NCBI GenBank assembly: GCA_032622095.1
Contig: CP136064.1
Location: forward strand, 47,739,073 to 47,803,072
Length of the DNA: 64,000 nucleotides
Direction: 5' to 3'
Source: Siphonodentalium dalli
Taxonomy: Eukaryota; Mollusca; Scaphopoda; Gadilida; Siphonodentaliidae
Shown piece after piece: positions 12,601 through 24,108 of the stretch (position 1 is its first letter; each line of letters starts with the position of its first letter). The translations under genes and the position numbers were made by a program. The notes beneath the pieces are model-generated. The model did no database searches and was not told the origin of the DNA. It saw nothing but the letters and a program-made list of their open reading frames with translations.

Positions 12601-15024
12601 AATGTGGAATTTCGCAACATTTTAGGGTCCGTTTGGTTCCAGGATCTACTTACGCCCAATTTGTGGCCGCGTATAATGGGCTGGCCGGGTAATTTTTTGA
12701 CAATGAAATGCCTCTAGGGTGGCTATGGACGAATACATCTTAAAAGGGACCCCCAATGACATAGTTCTCTCACAATGTGGAATTTCGCAACATTTTATGG
12801 TCCGTTTGGTTCCAGGCTCTACTTATGCCCAATTTGTGGCCGTGTATAATGGGCTGGCCGGGTACTTTTTTGACACTGAAATGCCTCTAGGGTGGCTATG
12901 GACGAATACATCTTAAAAGGGGCCATTAATGACATAGATCTCTCACAATGTGGAATTTCGCACACATTTTATGGTCCGTTTGGTTCCAGGCTCTACTTAT
13001 GCCCAATTTGTGGCCGTATATAATGGGCTGGCCGGGTACTTTTTTGACAGTGAAATGCCTCTAGGGTGGCTATGGACGAATACATCTTAAAAGGGGCCAT
13101 TAATGACATAGATCTCTCACAATGTGGAATTTCGCACACATTTTATGGTCCGTTTGGTTCCAGGCTCTACTTACGCCCAATTTGTGGCCGCGTATAATGG
13201 GCTGGCCGGGTAATTTTTTGACAATGAAATGCCTCTAGGGTGGCTATGGACGAATACATCTTAAAATGGACCCCCAATGACATAGTTCTCTCACAATGTG
13301 GAATTTCGCAACATTTTAGGGTCCGTTTGGTTCCAGGATCTACTTACGCCCAATTTATGGCCGCGTATAATGGGTTGGCCGGGTAATTTTTTGACAATGA
13401 AATGCCTCTAGGGTGGCTATGGACGATTACATCTCAAAAGGGGCCATTAATGACATAGATATCTCACAATGTGGAATTTCGCACACATTTTATTGTCCGT
13501 TTGGTTCCAGGCTCTACTTACGCCCAGTTTGTGGCCGCGTATAATGGGCTGGCAGGGTAATTTTTTGACAATGAAATGCCTCTAGGGTGGCTATGGACGA
13601 TTACATCTCAAAAGGGGCCATTAATGACATAGATCTCTCACAACCTGAAATTTCGCAACATTTTAGGTCCGTTTGGTTCCAGGCTCTACTTACGCCCAAT
13701 TTGTGGCCGAGTATAATGGGCTGGCCGGGTAATTTTTTGACAGTGAAATTCCTCTAGGGAGGCTATGGACGAATACATCTCAAAAGGGTCCATTAATGAC
13801 ATAGATCTCTCACAACCTGAAATTTCGCAACATTTTTGGGTCCGTTTGGTCCCAGGCTCTACTTACGCCCAATTTGTGGCCGCGTATAATGGGCTGGCCG
13901 GGTAATTTTTTGACAGTGAAATGCCTCTAGGGTGGCTAAGGACGAATACATCTTAAAAGGGACCATCAATGAAATAGATCTATCACAACCTGGAATTTAG
14001 CAACATTTTAGGGTCCGTTTGGTTCCAGGCTCTACTTACGCCCAATTTGTGGCCGCGTATAATGGGCTTTCGGGGTAATTTTTTGACAGTGAAATGCCTC
14101 TAGGGTGGCTATGGACGAATACATCTTAAAAGGGGCCATTAATGACATAGATCTCTCACAATGTGGAATTTCGCACACATTTTATGGTCCGTTTGGTTCC
14201 AGGCTCTACTTACGCTCAATTTGTGGCCGCGTATAATGGGCTGGCCGGGTAATTTTTTGACAGTGAAATGCCTCTAGGGTGGCTATGGACGAATACATCT
14301 TAAAAGGGGCCATTAATGACATAGATGTCTCACAATGTGGAATTTCGCACACATTTTATGGTCCGTTTGGTTCCAGGCTCTACTTATGCCCAATTTGTGG
14401 CCGTGTATAATGGGCTGGCCGGGTACTTTTTGACAGTGAAATGCCTCTAGGGTGGCTATGGACGAATACATCTTAAAAGGGGTCATTAATGACATAGATC
14501 TCCCACAACCTGAAATATCGCAACATTTTAGGGTCCGTTTGGTCCCAGGCTCTACTTACGCCCAATTTGTGGCCGCGTATAATGGGCTGGCTGGGTAATG
14601 TTTTGACAGTGAAATGCCTCTAGGGTGGCTATGGACGAATACATCTTAAAAGGGGCCATCAATGAAATAGATCTATCACAACCTGGAATTTAGCAACATT
14701 TTAGGGTCCGTTTGGTTCCAGGCTCTACTTACGCCCAATTTGTGGCCGCGTATAATGGGCTGGCCGGGTAATTTTTTGACACTGAAATGCCTCTAGGGTG
14801 GCTATGGACGAATACATCTTAAAAGGGGCCATTAATGACATAGATCTCTCACAATGTGGAATTTCGCACACATTTTATGGTCCGTTTGGTTCCAGGCTCT
14901 ACTTATGCCCAATTTGTGGCCGTGTATAATGGGCTGGCCGGGTACTTTTTTGACAGTGAAATGCCTCTAGGGTGGCTATGGACGAATACATCTTAAAAGG
15001 GGCCATTAATGACATAGATCTCTC
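9631..15024 (+). repeat. Higher-order satellite block, copy 2 (5.4 kb)
   Basis: Second copy of the 5.4 kb block at 1,660-7,053, with identical variant order including the atypical CACGTACATATTGACAGAG monomer (10,428 against 2,457) and the TGCCCAATTTGTGGCCGTG variants. The near identity points to a very recent unequal exchange or amplification. Confidence 0.93.
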
Positions 15025-15119
15025 ACAATGTGGAATTTCGCACACATTTTATGGTCCGTTTGGTTCCAGGCTCTACTTACGCCCAATTTGTGGCCGCGTA
15101 TAATGGGCTGGCCGGGTAC

Positions 15120-17600
15120 TTTTTTGACAGTGAAATGCCTCTAGGGTGGCTATGGACGAATACATCTTAAAAGGGACCCCCAATGACATAGTTCTCTCAC
15201 AATGTGGAATTTCGCAACATTTTAGGGTCCGTTTGGTTCCAAGATCTACTTACGCCCAATTTGTGGCCGCGTATAATGGGATGGCCACGTACATATTGAC
15301 AGAGATTTGCTTCTAGGGTGGCTATGGACGAATACATCTTAAAAAGGGACCCCCAATGACATAGTTCTCTCACAATGTGGAATTTCGCAACATTTTAGGG
15401 TCCGTTTGGTTCCAGGATCTACTTACGCCCAATTTGTGGCCGCCTATAATGGGTTGGCCGGGTAATTTTTTGACAGTGAAATGCCTCTAGGATGGATATG
15501 GACGAATACATCTTAAAATGGGCCATTAATGACATAGATCTCTCACAATGTGGAATTTCGCACACATTTTATGGTCCGTTTGGTTCCAGGCTCTACTTAC
15601 GCCCAATTTGTGGCCGCATATAATGGGCTGTCCGGGTAATTTTTTGACAGTGAAATGCCTCTAGGGTGGCTATGGACGAATACATCTCAAAAGGGGCCAT
15701 TAATGACATAGATCTCTCACAACCTGGAATTTCGCAACATTTTAGGGTCCGTTTGGTTCCAGGCTCTACTTACGCCCAATTTGTGGCCGCGTATAATGGG
15801 CTGGCCGGGTAATTTTTTGACAGTGAAATGCCTCTAGGGTGGCTATGGACGAATACATCTTAAAAGGGGCCATTAATGACATAGATGTCTCACAATGTGG
15901 AATTTCGCACACATTTTATGGTCCGTTTGGTTCCAGGCTCTACTTATGCCCAATTTGTGGCCGTGTATAATGGGCTGGCCGGGTACTTTTTTGACAGTGA
16001 AATGCCTCTAGGGTGGCTATGGACGAATACATCTTAAAAGGGGTCATTAATGACATAGATCTCTCACAACCTGAAATATCGCAACATTTTAGGGTCCGTT
16101 TGGTTCCAGGCTCTACTTACGCCCAATTTGTGGCCGCGTATAATGGGCTGGCCGGGTAATTTTTTGACAGTGAAATGCCTCTAGGGTGGCTATGGACGAA
16201 TACATCTTAAAAGGGACCCCCAATGACATAGTTCTCTCACAATGTGGAATTTCGCAACATTTTAGGGTCCGTTTGGTTCCAAGATCTACTTACGCCCAAT
16301 TTGTGGCCGCGTATAATGGGATGGCCACGTACATATTGACAGAGATTTGCTTCTAGGGTGGCTATGGACGAATACATCTTAAAAAGGGACCCCCAATGAC
16401 ATAGTTCTCTCACAATGTGGAATTTCGCAACATTTTAGGGTCCGTTTGGTTCCAGGATCTACTTACGCCCAATTTGTGGCCGCCTATAATGGGTTGGCCG
16501 GGTAATTTTTTGACAGTGAAATGCCTCTAGGATGGATATGGACGAATACATCTTAAAATGGGCCATTAATGACATAGATCTCTCACAATGTGGAATTTCG
16601 CACACATTTTATGGTCCGTTTGGTTCCAGGCTCTACTTACGCCCAATTTGTGGCCGCATATAATGGGCTGTCCGGGTAATTTTTTGACAGTGAAATGCCT
16701 CTAGGGTGGCTATGGACGAATACATCTTAAAAAGGACCCCCAATGACATAGTTCTCTCACAATGTGGAATTTCGCAACATTTTAGGGTCCGTTTGGTTCC
16801 AGGATCTACTTACGCCCAATTTATGGCCGCGTATAATGGGTTGGCCGGGTAATTTTTTCACAATGAAATGCCTCTAGGGTGGCTATGGACGAATACATCT
16901 TAAAAGGGGCCATTAATGACATAGATCTCTCACAATGTGGAATTTCGCACACATTTTATTGTCCGTTTGGTTCCAGGCTCTACTTACGCCCAGTTTGTGG
17001 CCGCGTATAATGGGCTGGCAGGGTAATTGTTTGACAGTGAAATGTCTCTAGGGTGGCTATGGACGATTACATCTCAAAAGGGGCCATTAATGACATAGAT
17101 CTCTCACAACCTGAAATTTCGCAACATTTTAGGTCCGTTTGGTTCCAGGCTCTACTTACGCCCAATTTGTGGCCGACTATAATGGGCTGGCCGGGTAATT
17201 TTTTGACAGTGAAATGCCTCTAGGGTGGATATGGACGAATACATCTTAAAAGGGGCCATTAATGACATAGATCTCTCACAATGTGGAATTTCGCACACAT
17301 TTTATGGTCCGTTTGGTTCCAGGCTCTACTTACGCCCAATTTGTGGCCGCGTATAATGGGCTGGCCGGGTAATTTTTTGACAGTGAAATGCCTCTAGGGT
17401 GGCTATGGACGAATACATCTTAAAAGGGACCCCCAATGACATAGTTCTCTCACAATGTGGAATTTCGCAACATTTTAGGGTCCGTTTGGTTCCAGGATCT
17501 ACTTACGCCCAATTTGTGGCCGCCTATAATGGGTTGGCCGGGTAATTTTTTGACAGTGAAATGCCTCTAGGATGGATATGGACGAATACATCTTAAAAGG
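15120..17600 (+). repeat. Further 1,040 bp higher-order satellite units (mosaic)
   Basis: The CGCCTATAAT marker lies at 15,441, 16,481 and 17,521, exactly 1,040 bp apart. The CACGTACATATTGACAGAG monomer lies near 15,286 and 16,326, also 1,040 apart. Between 15,685 and 16,160 the order switches to monomers that match 7,534-8,110 instead, so this segment is a patchwork of exchanges rather than a pure array. Confidence 0.85.
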
Positions 17601-19366
17601 GGTCATTAATGACATAGATCTCTCACAACCTGAAATATCGCAACATTTTTAGGGTCCGTTTGGTTCCAGGCTCTACTTACGCCCAATTTGTGGCCGCGTA
17701 TAATGGGCTGGCCGGGTAATTTTTTGACAGTGAAATGCCTCTAGGGTGGCTATGGACGAATACATCTTAAAAGGGACCCCCAATGACATAGTTCTCTCAC
17801 AATGTGGAATTTCGCAACATTTTAGGGTCCGTTTGGTTCCAGGATCTACTTACGCCCAATTTGTGGCCGCGTATAATGGGTTGGCCGGGTAATTTTTTCA
17901 CAATGAAATGCCTCTAGGGTGGCTATGGACGAATACATCTTAAAAGGGGCCATTAATGACATAGATCTCTCACAATGTGGAATTTCGCAAAATTTTATGG
18001 TCCGTTTGGTTCCAGGCTCTACGTACGCCCAATTTGTGGACGCGTATAATGGGCTGGCAGGGTAATTTTTTGACAGTGAAATGCCTCTAGGGTGGCCTAT
18101 GGACGAATACATCTCAAAAGGGGCCATTAATGACATAGATCTCTCACAACCTGAAATTTCGCAACATTTTAGGGTCCGTTTGGTTCCAGGCTCTACTTAC
18201 GCCCAATTTGTGGCCGCGTATAATGGGCTGGCCGGGTAATTTTTTGACAGTGAAATGCCTCTAGGGTGGCTATGGACGAATACATCTCAAAGAAGGTCCA
18301 TTAATGACATAGATCTCTCACAACCTGAAATTTCGCAACATTTTTGGGTCCGTTTGGTCCCAGGCTCTACTTACGCCCAATTTGTGGCCGCGTATAATGG
18401 GCTGGCCGGGTAATGTTTTGACAGTGAAATGCCTCTAGGGTGGCTATGGACGAATACATCTTAAAAGGGGCCATCAATGAAATAGATCTATCACAACCTG
18501 GAATTTAGCAACATTTTAGGGTCCGTTTGGTTCCAGGCTCTACTTACGCCCAATTTGTGGCCGCGTATAATGGGCTGGCCGGGTAATTTTTTGACACTGA
18601 AATGCCTCTAGGGTGGCTATGGACGAATACATCTTAAAAGGGGCCATTAATGACATAGATCTCTCACAATGTGGAATTTCGCACACATTTTATGGTCCGT
18701 TTGGTTCCAGGCTCTACTTATGCCCAATTTGTGGCCGTGTATAATGGGCTGGCCGGGTACTTTTTTGACAGTGAAATGCCTCTAGGGTGGCTATGGACCA
18801 ATACATCTTAAAAGGGGCCATTAATGACGTAGATCTCTCACAACCTGAAATTTCGCAACATTTTAGGGTCCGTTTGGTTCCAGGCTCTACTTACGCCCAA
18901 TTTGTGGCCGCGTATAATGGGCTGGCCGGGTAATTTTTTGACAGTAAAATGCCTCTAGGGTGGCTATGGACGAATACATCTTAAAAGGGACCCCCAATGA
19001 CATAGTTCTCTCACAATGTGGAATTTCGCAACATTTTAGGGTCCGTTTGGTTCCAGGATCTACTTACGCCCAATTTGTGGCCGCGTATAATGGGTTGGCC
19101 GGGTAATATTTTGACAATAAAATGCCTCTAGGGTGGCTATGGACGAATACATCTTAAAAGGGGCCATTAATGACATAGATCCCTCACAATGTGGAATTTC
19201 GCACACATTTTATGGTCCGTTTGGTCCCAGGCTCTACTTACGCCCAATTTGTGGGCGCGTATAATGGGATGGCAGGGTAAGTTTTTGACAGTGAAATGCC
19301 TCTAGGGTGGCTATGGACGAATACATCTCAAAAGGCGCCATTAATGACATAGATCTCTCACAACCT
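17601..19366 (+). repeat. Second copy of the 1.76 kb satellite block
   Basis: Partner of 7,896-9,660. It carries its own indels, such as an extra C in GGTGGCCTATGG near 18,094 and CAAAGAAGG near 18,288. Monomers from 19,367 to 20,404 are more diverged and include the last, edge monomer with GACAGAGATTTGCC. Confidence 0.85.
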
Positions 19367-20415
19367 GGAATTTCGCAACATTTTAGGGTCCGTTTGGTTC
19401 CAGGCTCTACTTACGCCCAATTTGTGGCCGCGTATAATGGGCTGGCCGGGTGATTTTTTGACAGTGAAATGCCTCTAGGGTGGCTATGGACGAATACATC
19501 TTAAAAGGGGCCATCAATTAAATAGATCTATCACAACCTGGAATTTAGCAACATTTTAGGGTCCGTTTGGTTCCAGGCTCTACTTACGCCCAATTTGTGG
19601 CCGCGTATAATGGGCTGGTCGTGTAATTTTTGGACAGTGAAATGCCTCTAGGGTGGCTATGGACTAATACATCTTAAAAGGGGCCATTAATGACATAGAT
19701 CTCTCACAATGTGGAATTTCGCACACATGTTATGGTCCGTTTGGTTCCAGGCTCTACTTACGCCCAATTTGTGGCCGCGTATAATGGGCTGGCCGGGTAA
19801 TTTTTTGACAGTGAAATGCCTCTAGGGTGGCTATGGACGAATACATCTTAAAAGGGGCCATCAATGACATAGATCTCTCACAATGTGGAATTTCGCACCC
19901 ATTTTATGGTCCGTTTGGTTCCAGGCTCTACTTACGCCCAATTTGTGGCCGCGTATAATGGGCTGGCCGGGTAATTTTTTTACAGTGAAATGCCTCTAGG
20001 GTGGCTATGGACGAATACATCTTAAAAGGGGCCATCAATGAAATAGATCTATCACAACCTGGAATTTAGCAACATTTTAGGGTCCGTTTGGTCCCAGGCT
20101 CTACTTACGCCCCATTTGTGGCCGCGTATAATGGGCTGGCCGGGTAATGTTTTGACAGTGAAATGCCTCTAGGGTGGCTATGGACGAATACGTCTCAAAA
20201 GGGTCCATTAATGACATAGATCTCTCACAACGTGAAATTTCGCAACAGTTTACGGTCCGTTTGTTTCCAGGCTCTACTTACGCCCAATTTGTGGCCGCGT
20301 ATAATGGGCTGGCCGGGTAATTTTTTGACAGAGATTTGCCTCTAGGGTGGCTATGGACGAATACATCTCAAAAGGGGCCATCAATGACATAGATATCTCA
20401 CAATCCGAGGCTGAA

Positions 20416-20507
20416 TTTGAATACGGAGCCGAATAAGGAACAAGGAACAAGGAACTAAAAAGATTTGAATAAGGAGCCGAATAAGGAACAAGGAACAAGG
20501 AACTAAA
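20416..20507 (+). repeat. 48 bp tandem duplication at the satellite edge
   Basis: TTTGAATA..GAGCCGAATAAGG followed by three AAGGAAC-type units occurs at 20,416 and again at 20,464. It lies just outside the last satellite monomer. Function unknown. Confidence 0.9.
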
Positions 20508-21062
20508 TTCATGGTGCTGCCCGTGACCAGTATTCAGGAGTCAACCATGCACAATTAATGATGGTACGCAGCTGTTACAGCATCAAATTGTTCAAATTTT
20601 AATTATTTCGTGCCAAATTGAAAAATGTTGATGTATTTCAGTCTAATACATTTTGATGTGTTTCAGTTATGGACATCAAGTTATATCAGCAAGACTTAGT
20701 GCACGAACATTATCATATTAGTTGGAATAACAATGGGACTTGTATTCGATATTTTCTTAACCGGTACGCAGAATTCACCCCTCTCTGTTAACTGGTATTC
20801 AATATTCACCCTCTCTGCATGTTGGTCGGTATTCAGGATTCATGGGGGTATAGGGGATGACACCATCAATTGGGTTGAAAATACTGAGAAAAATATAGGG
20901 TCAAAAGATGGGAATTACCTTGATATGATTGAAAAGGGACCAGGGTCCGCGGAGCTGTATAAATCGATTACCTCGAAATTTAGTTTACACATGTACGATT
21001 TTAAAAGTTACAATGGCAAACAAATTGGGTGCGGTAAATATAGTTATACACTGCCCCACACC
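20508..21062. other. Non-coding flank of the satellite
   Basis: No gene recognised. A short degenerate repeat of GGTAT/CTTCA-type units with CACCCCTCTCTG and CACCCTCTCTG lies at 20,760-20,840. An open frame crosses this region from 20,733 to 21,242, but its second half is transposon sequence and an 18 bp G run, so I do not call a gene. Confidence 0.6.
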
Positions 21063-22041
21063 AGAGGCGGACTGGCCGATCGGGAGACCGGGAAATTTCC
21101 CGATGGGCCGGAGGCCGGAAAAATTCTGATTCCACGTGATTTTCTATCAAGCAAGAATCCGAGGGTTTTTTTTGAGGTTTGGGGGGGGGGGGGGGGGGTA
21201 TATGTGGTTGGGCCGCCCAACCACAACTTGGGCCGCAAATGAAACCGACGTGGGCCGCCACATGTGTTGTTTAACCAGCCGTGTATCCAATAAGATGGTA
21301 CTCTTCTCACATAAATTCATGAGGGCAGAGGCGGACTGCGTGGCCGATCGGGAGACCGGGAAAATTCCGGACGTGGGCCGCCACATGTGTTGTTTAACCA
21401 GTCGAATTGGCTAATCGTAATTTTGACATTAAATGAACTTGTCGGCATCATATAACACCACGTAAAGACCCCATTAATCTCGAGATTTTAACGGTAACTC
21501 CCAGCTGTAAATCCCAAAAAAATTCTTACGCACCCCTCCCCCAATTGAAATTTACAAGAAAATAGGAACGCTTCAGTTGATGCCAGTCTAGTTTATCAGA
21601 TTCGAGATTTTCTTGTATAGTTTTCAAAATGTTCTCACCCCGGGCCGAACAACCATGAACAGCCCGGTGTGTCCTGGTCTCTTGTCCGTAGCCGTGTGCA
21701 TTTGTCTGGAGTTAGACCGCTAGATGTTAGATTTTTCAGGTAAAAATATCTGAATGGTCTCATACCGGGAATATATAGAACCATGGTTTATGAATATATA
21801 TGATATTAGACCAGAGGTGCAAATGGAATTATGCAAAAACATGTATTTGGTCTGCATCTGATTCAAGGGGGGGGGGGTGCAAATGGATTTATGCAAAAAT
21901 ATGTATTTGGTCTGATTCTGATTCAAGGGGGGGGGGGTACAGTTGGAATTTTCAAAGGTGGACTGTGGACGCCCCCCCCCCCAACAGATGGGCCGGTATT
22001 ATATTAATTTCCCGGGCCGTTTATTGGCCCAGTCCGCCTCT
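21063..22041. mobile_element. 979 bp inverted-repeat element with 10-11 bp target duplication
   Basis: The ends are AGAGGCGGACTGG (21,063) and its complement CCAGTCCGCCTCT (ending 22,041). After each end a CCGGGAAATT block and a GGGCCGG block recur, giving imperfect terminal inverted repeats of roughly 80 bp. The sequence GCCCCACACC(A) sits directly outside both ends (21,053-21,063 and 22,042-22,052) as a direct repeat, as expected for a target-site duplication. Inside are a third partial end copy (21,336), a 32 bp duplication of GACGTGGGCCGCC... (about 21,248 and 21,370), a 60 bp tandem duplication (21,817-21,937) and four runs of 11 to 18 G or C. No transposase frame. A 9-11 bp duplication suggests a Mutator-like mover, which is inference. 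Confidence 0.75.
21817..21937 (+). repeat. 60 bp tandem duplication ending in G11
   Basis: Two copies of GCAAATGGA.TTATGCAAAAA.ATGTATTTGGTCTG..TCTGATTCAA, each followed by 11 G (21,867-21,877 and 21,927-21,937). It lies inside the 979 bp element. Confidence 0.88.
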
Positions 22042-22052
22042 GCCCCACACCA

Positions 22053-22571
22053 CATTGGTATGATACCCAGGACAATAGCCGTGGTCATCAGTGGATTGCC
22101 GAAATACTATATAGCACAACGACGATAGCTGGGTTAAATTTATACCTTGTCCTTCTTGTAGAATGTTAAAGATGCATGCAATATTCCGGGAAACCGATTA
22201 TTTATATATTATATAGTAGTTCCGTGGAAAATACCACCGACTTAGCACCAGATATGAATCTCCCAGACAATAGAGATGATCTTGGAATCCTGAATGCACG
22301 CAATCTACCTTTCTTTTGTGTGTTGCCAACATAAACTTTGCAAGATTAATATTCTGGATTTTTTTTTACATCGTTATTGATGCGCATTTGCATGGCGGCG
22401 GCTGATTGTTTAGTTTAATCGACAGACGATACATTTCTCCGTCATGGGCGGCAAAAAGCGGAACGATCTATGGCAATTTTAGCCACCTTTTATCAGTTAG
22501 GCCCACACATCACGAGATGAACATATAGCTAATCTATGACATGCAACAAGCTATACACCTGATTACAAAAT
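22053..22571. other. Unique AT-rich sequence, nothing recognised
   Basis: No long open frame, repeat or RNA gene seen. Confidence 0.5.
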
Positions 22572-23252
22572 TTAAAGGGACACACGGCCTTCGAAGTGGG
22601 CTCATGTGAAATAAGATATGTTTTTTATATAAAAGTATGTAAAACAACTATCATCAACAAGTATACATTTAAAAATAGATCGACTTTGTTCTAATTTTCA
22701 TTATTTATAATTCTCCAGTAACGAGATTTCGCATCTCGAATCCATTGTCATGTAAACATTACTGTTACAGTGACATTACCAAATTATTACAATAAATTTT
22801 AAGTTTTAATCAAAATATTGGAAAAGCCAAAGTATTGAAACATATTCTGAAAATAGGATTTTTAGACTCACATATTTGAATTTTCTATGTGATTAGCGAT
22901 ATTTGTTGACAAATCACAGCACAGTTTTGATTACATACGTTTGACATAAAAATGGTTTTAACCCTTTACCCAACAGAACGGCCCTGTGCCAATGCATTCT
23001 CTTATATATGCGAGTCGACCATAGGTCGCCTCGCATATATAATAGAATGCATTGGCTTAACACATTAAAAATTATAAAATTGTTAAAGAAATTGTTAAAG
23101 AAATTGTTTCATTATTGGAGAACTTTCTTTATATAATAGGAGAATAAAGTTCATCTATTATTCTCTATGCTCTTCTTACTGGTGATGTTTTTACAGACTT
23201 TTATATTTTTTGTACAATTACCCACGCACTGTGATTGCCTTGGGGTCTAATT
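22572..23252. mobile_element. Family E foldback MITE, copy 1, with nested insertion
   Basis: Starts TTAAAGGGACACACGGCC, matching 63,447 over its whole left arm (CTTCGAAGTGGG, TGTAAAACAACTATCATCAAC, GACTTTGTTCT, TCCAGTAA.GAGAT.TCGCAT, CATGTAAACATTAC). The right arm is a degenerate complement ending near ACCCACGCACTGTGATTGCC. Terminal TTAA suggests a piggyBac-type target preference. A family A hairpin element interrupts it at 22,958-23,107. Confidence 0.8.
22958..23107. mobile_element. Family A hairpin MITE, truncated (one hairpin), nested in E
   Basis: Begins TTAACCCTTTACCCAACA, then GGCCCTGTGCC, then one 69 bp hairpin at 22,988-23,056 (arm slightly mutated: ATAATAGAATGC). The inner spacer AACACATTAAAAATTATAAAATTG follows, but the second hairpin and right end are missing. 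E copy 2 lacks this insertion at the corresponding place. Confidence 0.8.
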
Positions 23253-23665
23253 GAATCTCATTTTTGATGTTATCACCTCCATTACAGAAGCTAGTGAACG
23301 GGTTACACAAAAGTGGGAAATTCTATAATCTAAACCAGGAAAGTTCGAAACTTTCAGTACTGAGATGATAGAAAATTTGGTTGAAATGATGTTTAAATTT
23401 AGTTTAGAATTTACACTCGCGAAATGTTTCAAGTCGGGGGGCACAACTATATGCCCTAGTTAAAACATTCCTATTGGAAAACTTGGCATCTAAACGGCCA
23501 TCTATATATCTGGAAATAATGGCGTAACTCACAGGTAGAACTCTGATTAAAAATATATAACTAAAAGTCTTATATTTATATAGGTATTTTTTGGCATTGA
23601 CTATATTGGTCAGGGACTTGTGAATACATGTATATCCGCAACCGAGTCCCCGATTCCGAATATTA
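23253..23665. other. Unique sequence, nothing recognised
   Basis: Open frames on the minus strand (23,247-23,685) have no recognisable domain or splice context. Confidence 0.45.
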
Positions 23666-24108
23666 AAGGCCCATTTAATTTTCAAGTCACCTATTATGTT
23701 TTCATAGAGCCTTGATATACGGTTTTAATAACAATCTATGCCATAATATATGATCAAAATACTATAATTCATCACCATTTGGAACGTCTGTGTCTCAGAA
23801 GGTGCACATAGAGTAATAGATAATAACTGAAATCATAGAAACATTTCCACGTCTCGCTCCCAGAATGCAACATAATCCAAACTAAGATATAGAGTTATTC
23901 CCCTTCCATTGGAAAAAATATACTTCGTTGTTCAGTCCAGGTGAAACTTAAGCACAAAAACAAAAACACGTCGGTACCTTGACAAAAACAACATGTTCAA
24001 AGTTTATTACACCTGATAAGTTGATAATACAATGTTTTGGAGCTTCCTCTTTCAAATAGTATATAATGTGGCATATATTTTATATAATGTGATCCGGGCC
24101 TTTAAACT
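23666..24108. mobile_element. Foldback MITE with TTAAAGGCCC ends
   Basis: The left end reads TTAAAGGCCCATTTAATTTTC. The right end, at 24,030-24,108, is the complement of AAAGGCCC..GATCACATTATA..ATACTATTTGAAAGAGGAA. Another copy of the same end lies at 55,852-55,960 (AAAGGCCCACTTAATTTTCG then CCATTTGGAAGAGGAACC). No coding capacity. Confidence 0.65.

Larger units (their letters stand above)
1352..20404 (+). repeat. Satellite array, long arm (~110 monomers)
   Basis: The same satellite in the opposite orientation, uninterrupted for 19 kb. Each monomer contains, in order, a GGTCCGTTTGGTTCCAGG block, CTACTTACGCCCAATTTGTGG, TATAATGGGCTGGCC, GTGAAATGCCTCTAGGG, TGGCTATGGACGAATACATC and a variable CCATTAATGACATAGATC or CCCCCAATGACATAGTTC block. 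At least three monomer classes are visible: AATGTGG with TTCGCACACA, ACCTGAAAT, and ACCTGGAATTTAGC. The base period is 173 bp for GCAACA monomers and 174-175 for GCACACA monomers, so the reading frame shifts at each repeat. Short open frames seen in it (for example 1,630-1,827) are chance products. The array stops within a monomer at about 20,404. Confidence 0.98.

Noticed and set aside
17846-18136. 96-residue minus-strand frame over more than one monomer
   Set aside because: Produced by a local one-base insertion near 18,094 that restores frame between monomers; pure satellite.
1352-20404. CENP-B box-like word in the monomer (TTCGCAACATTTTAGGG)
   Set aside because: It has the TTCG and A positions, but the required CGGG half is missing, so it does not fit the box.
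20733-21242. 169-codon open frame, the longest in the window
   Set aside because: Its second half is transposon end sequence and an 18 bp G run, frames overlap on both strands, and no domain is recognisable.
22988-23056. MicroRNA precursor
   Set aside because: The hairpin has a suitable size, but it is a repeated transposon module with a near-perfect stem, more like an siRNA source than a conserved microRNA.
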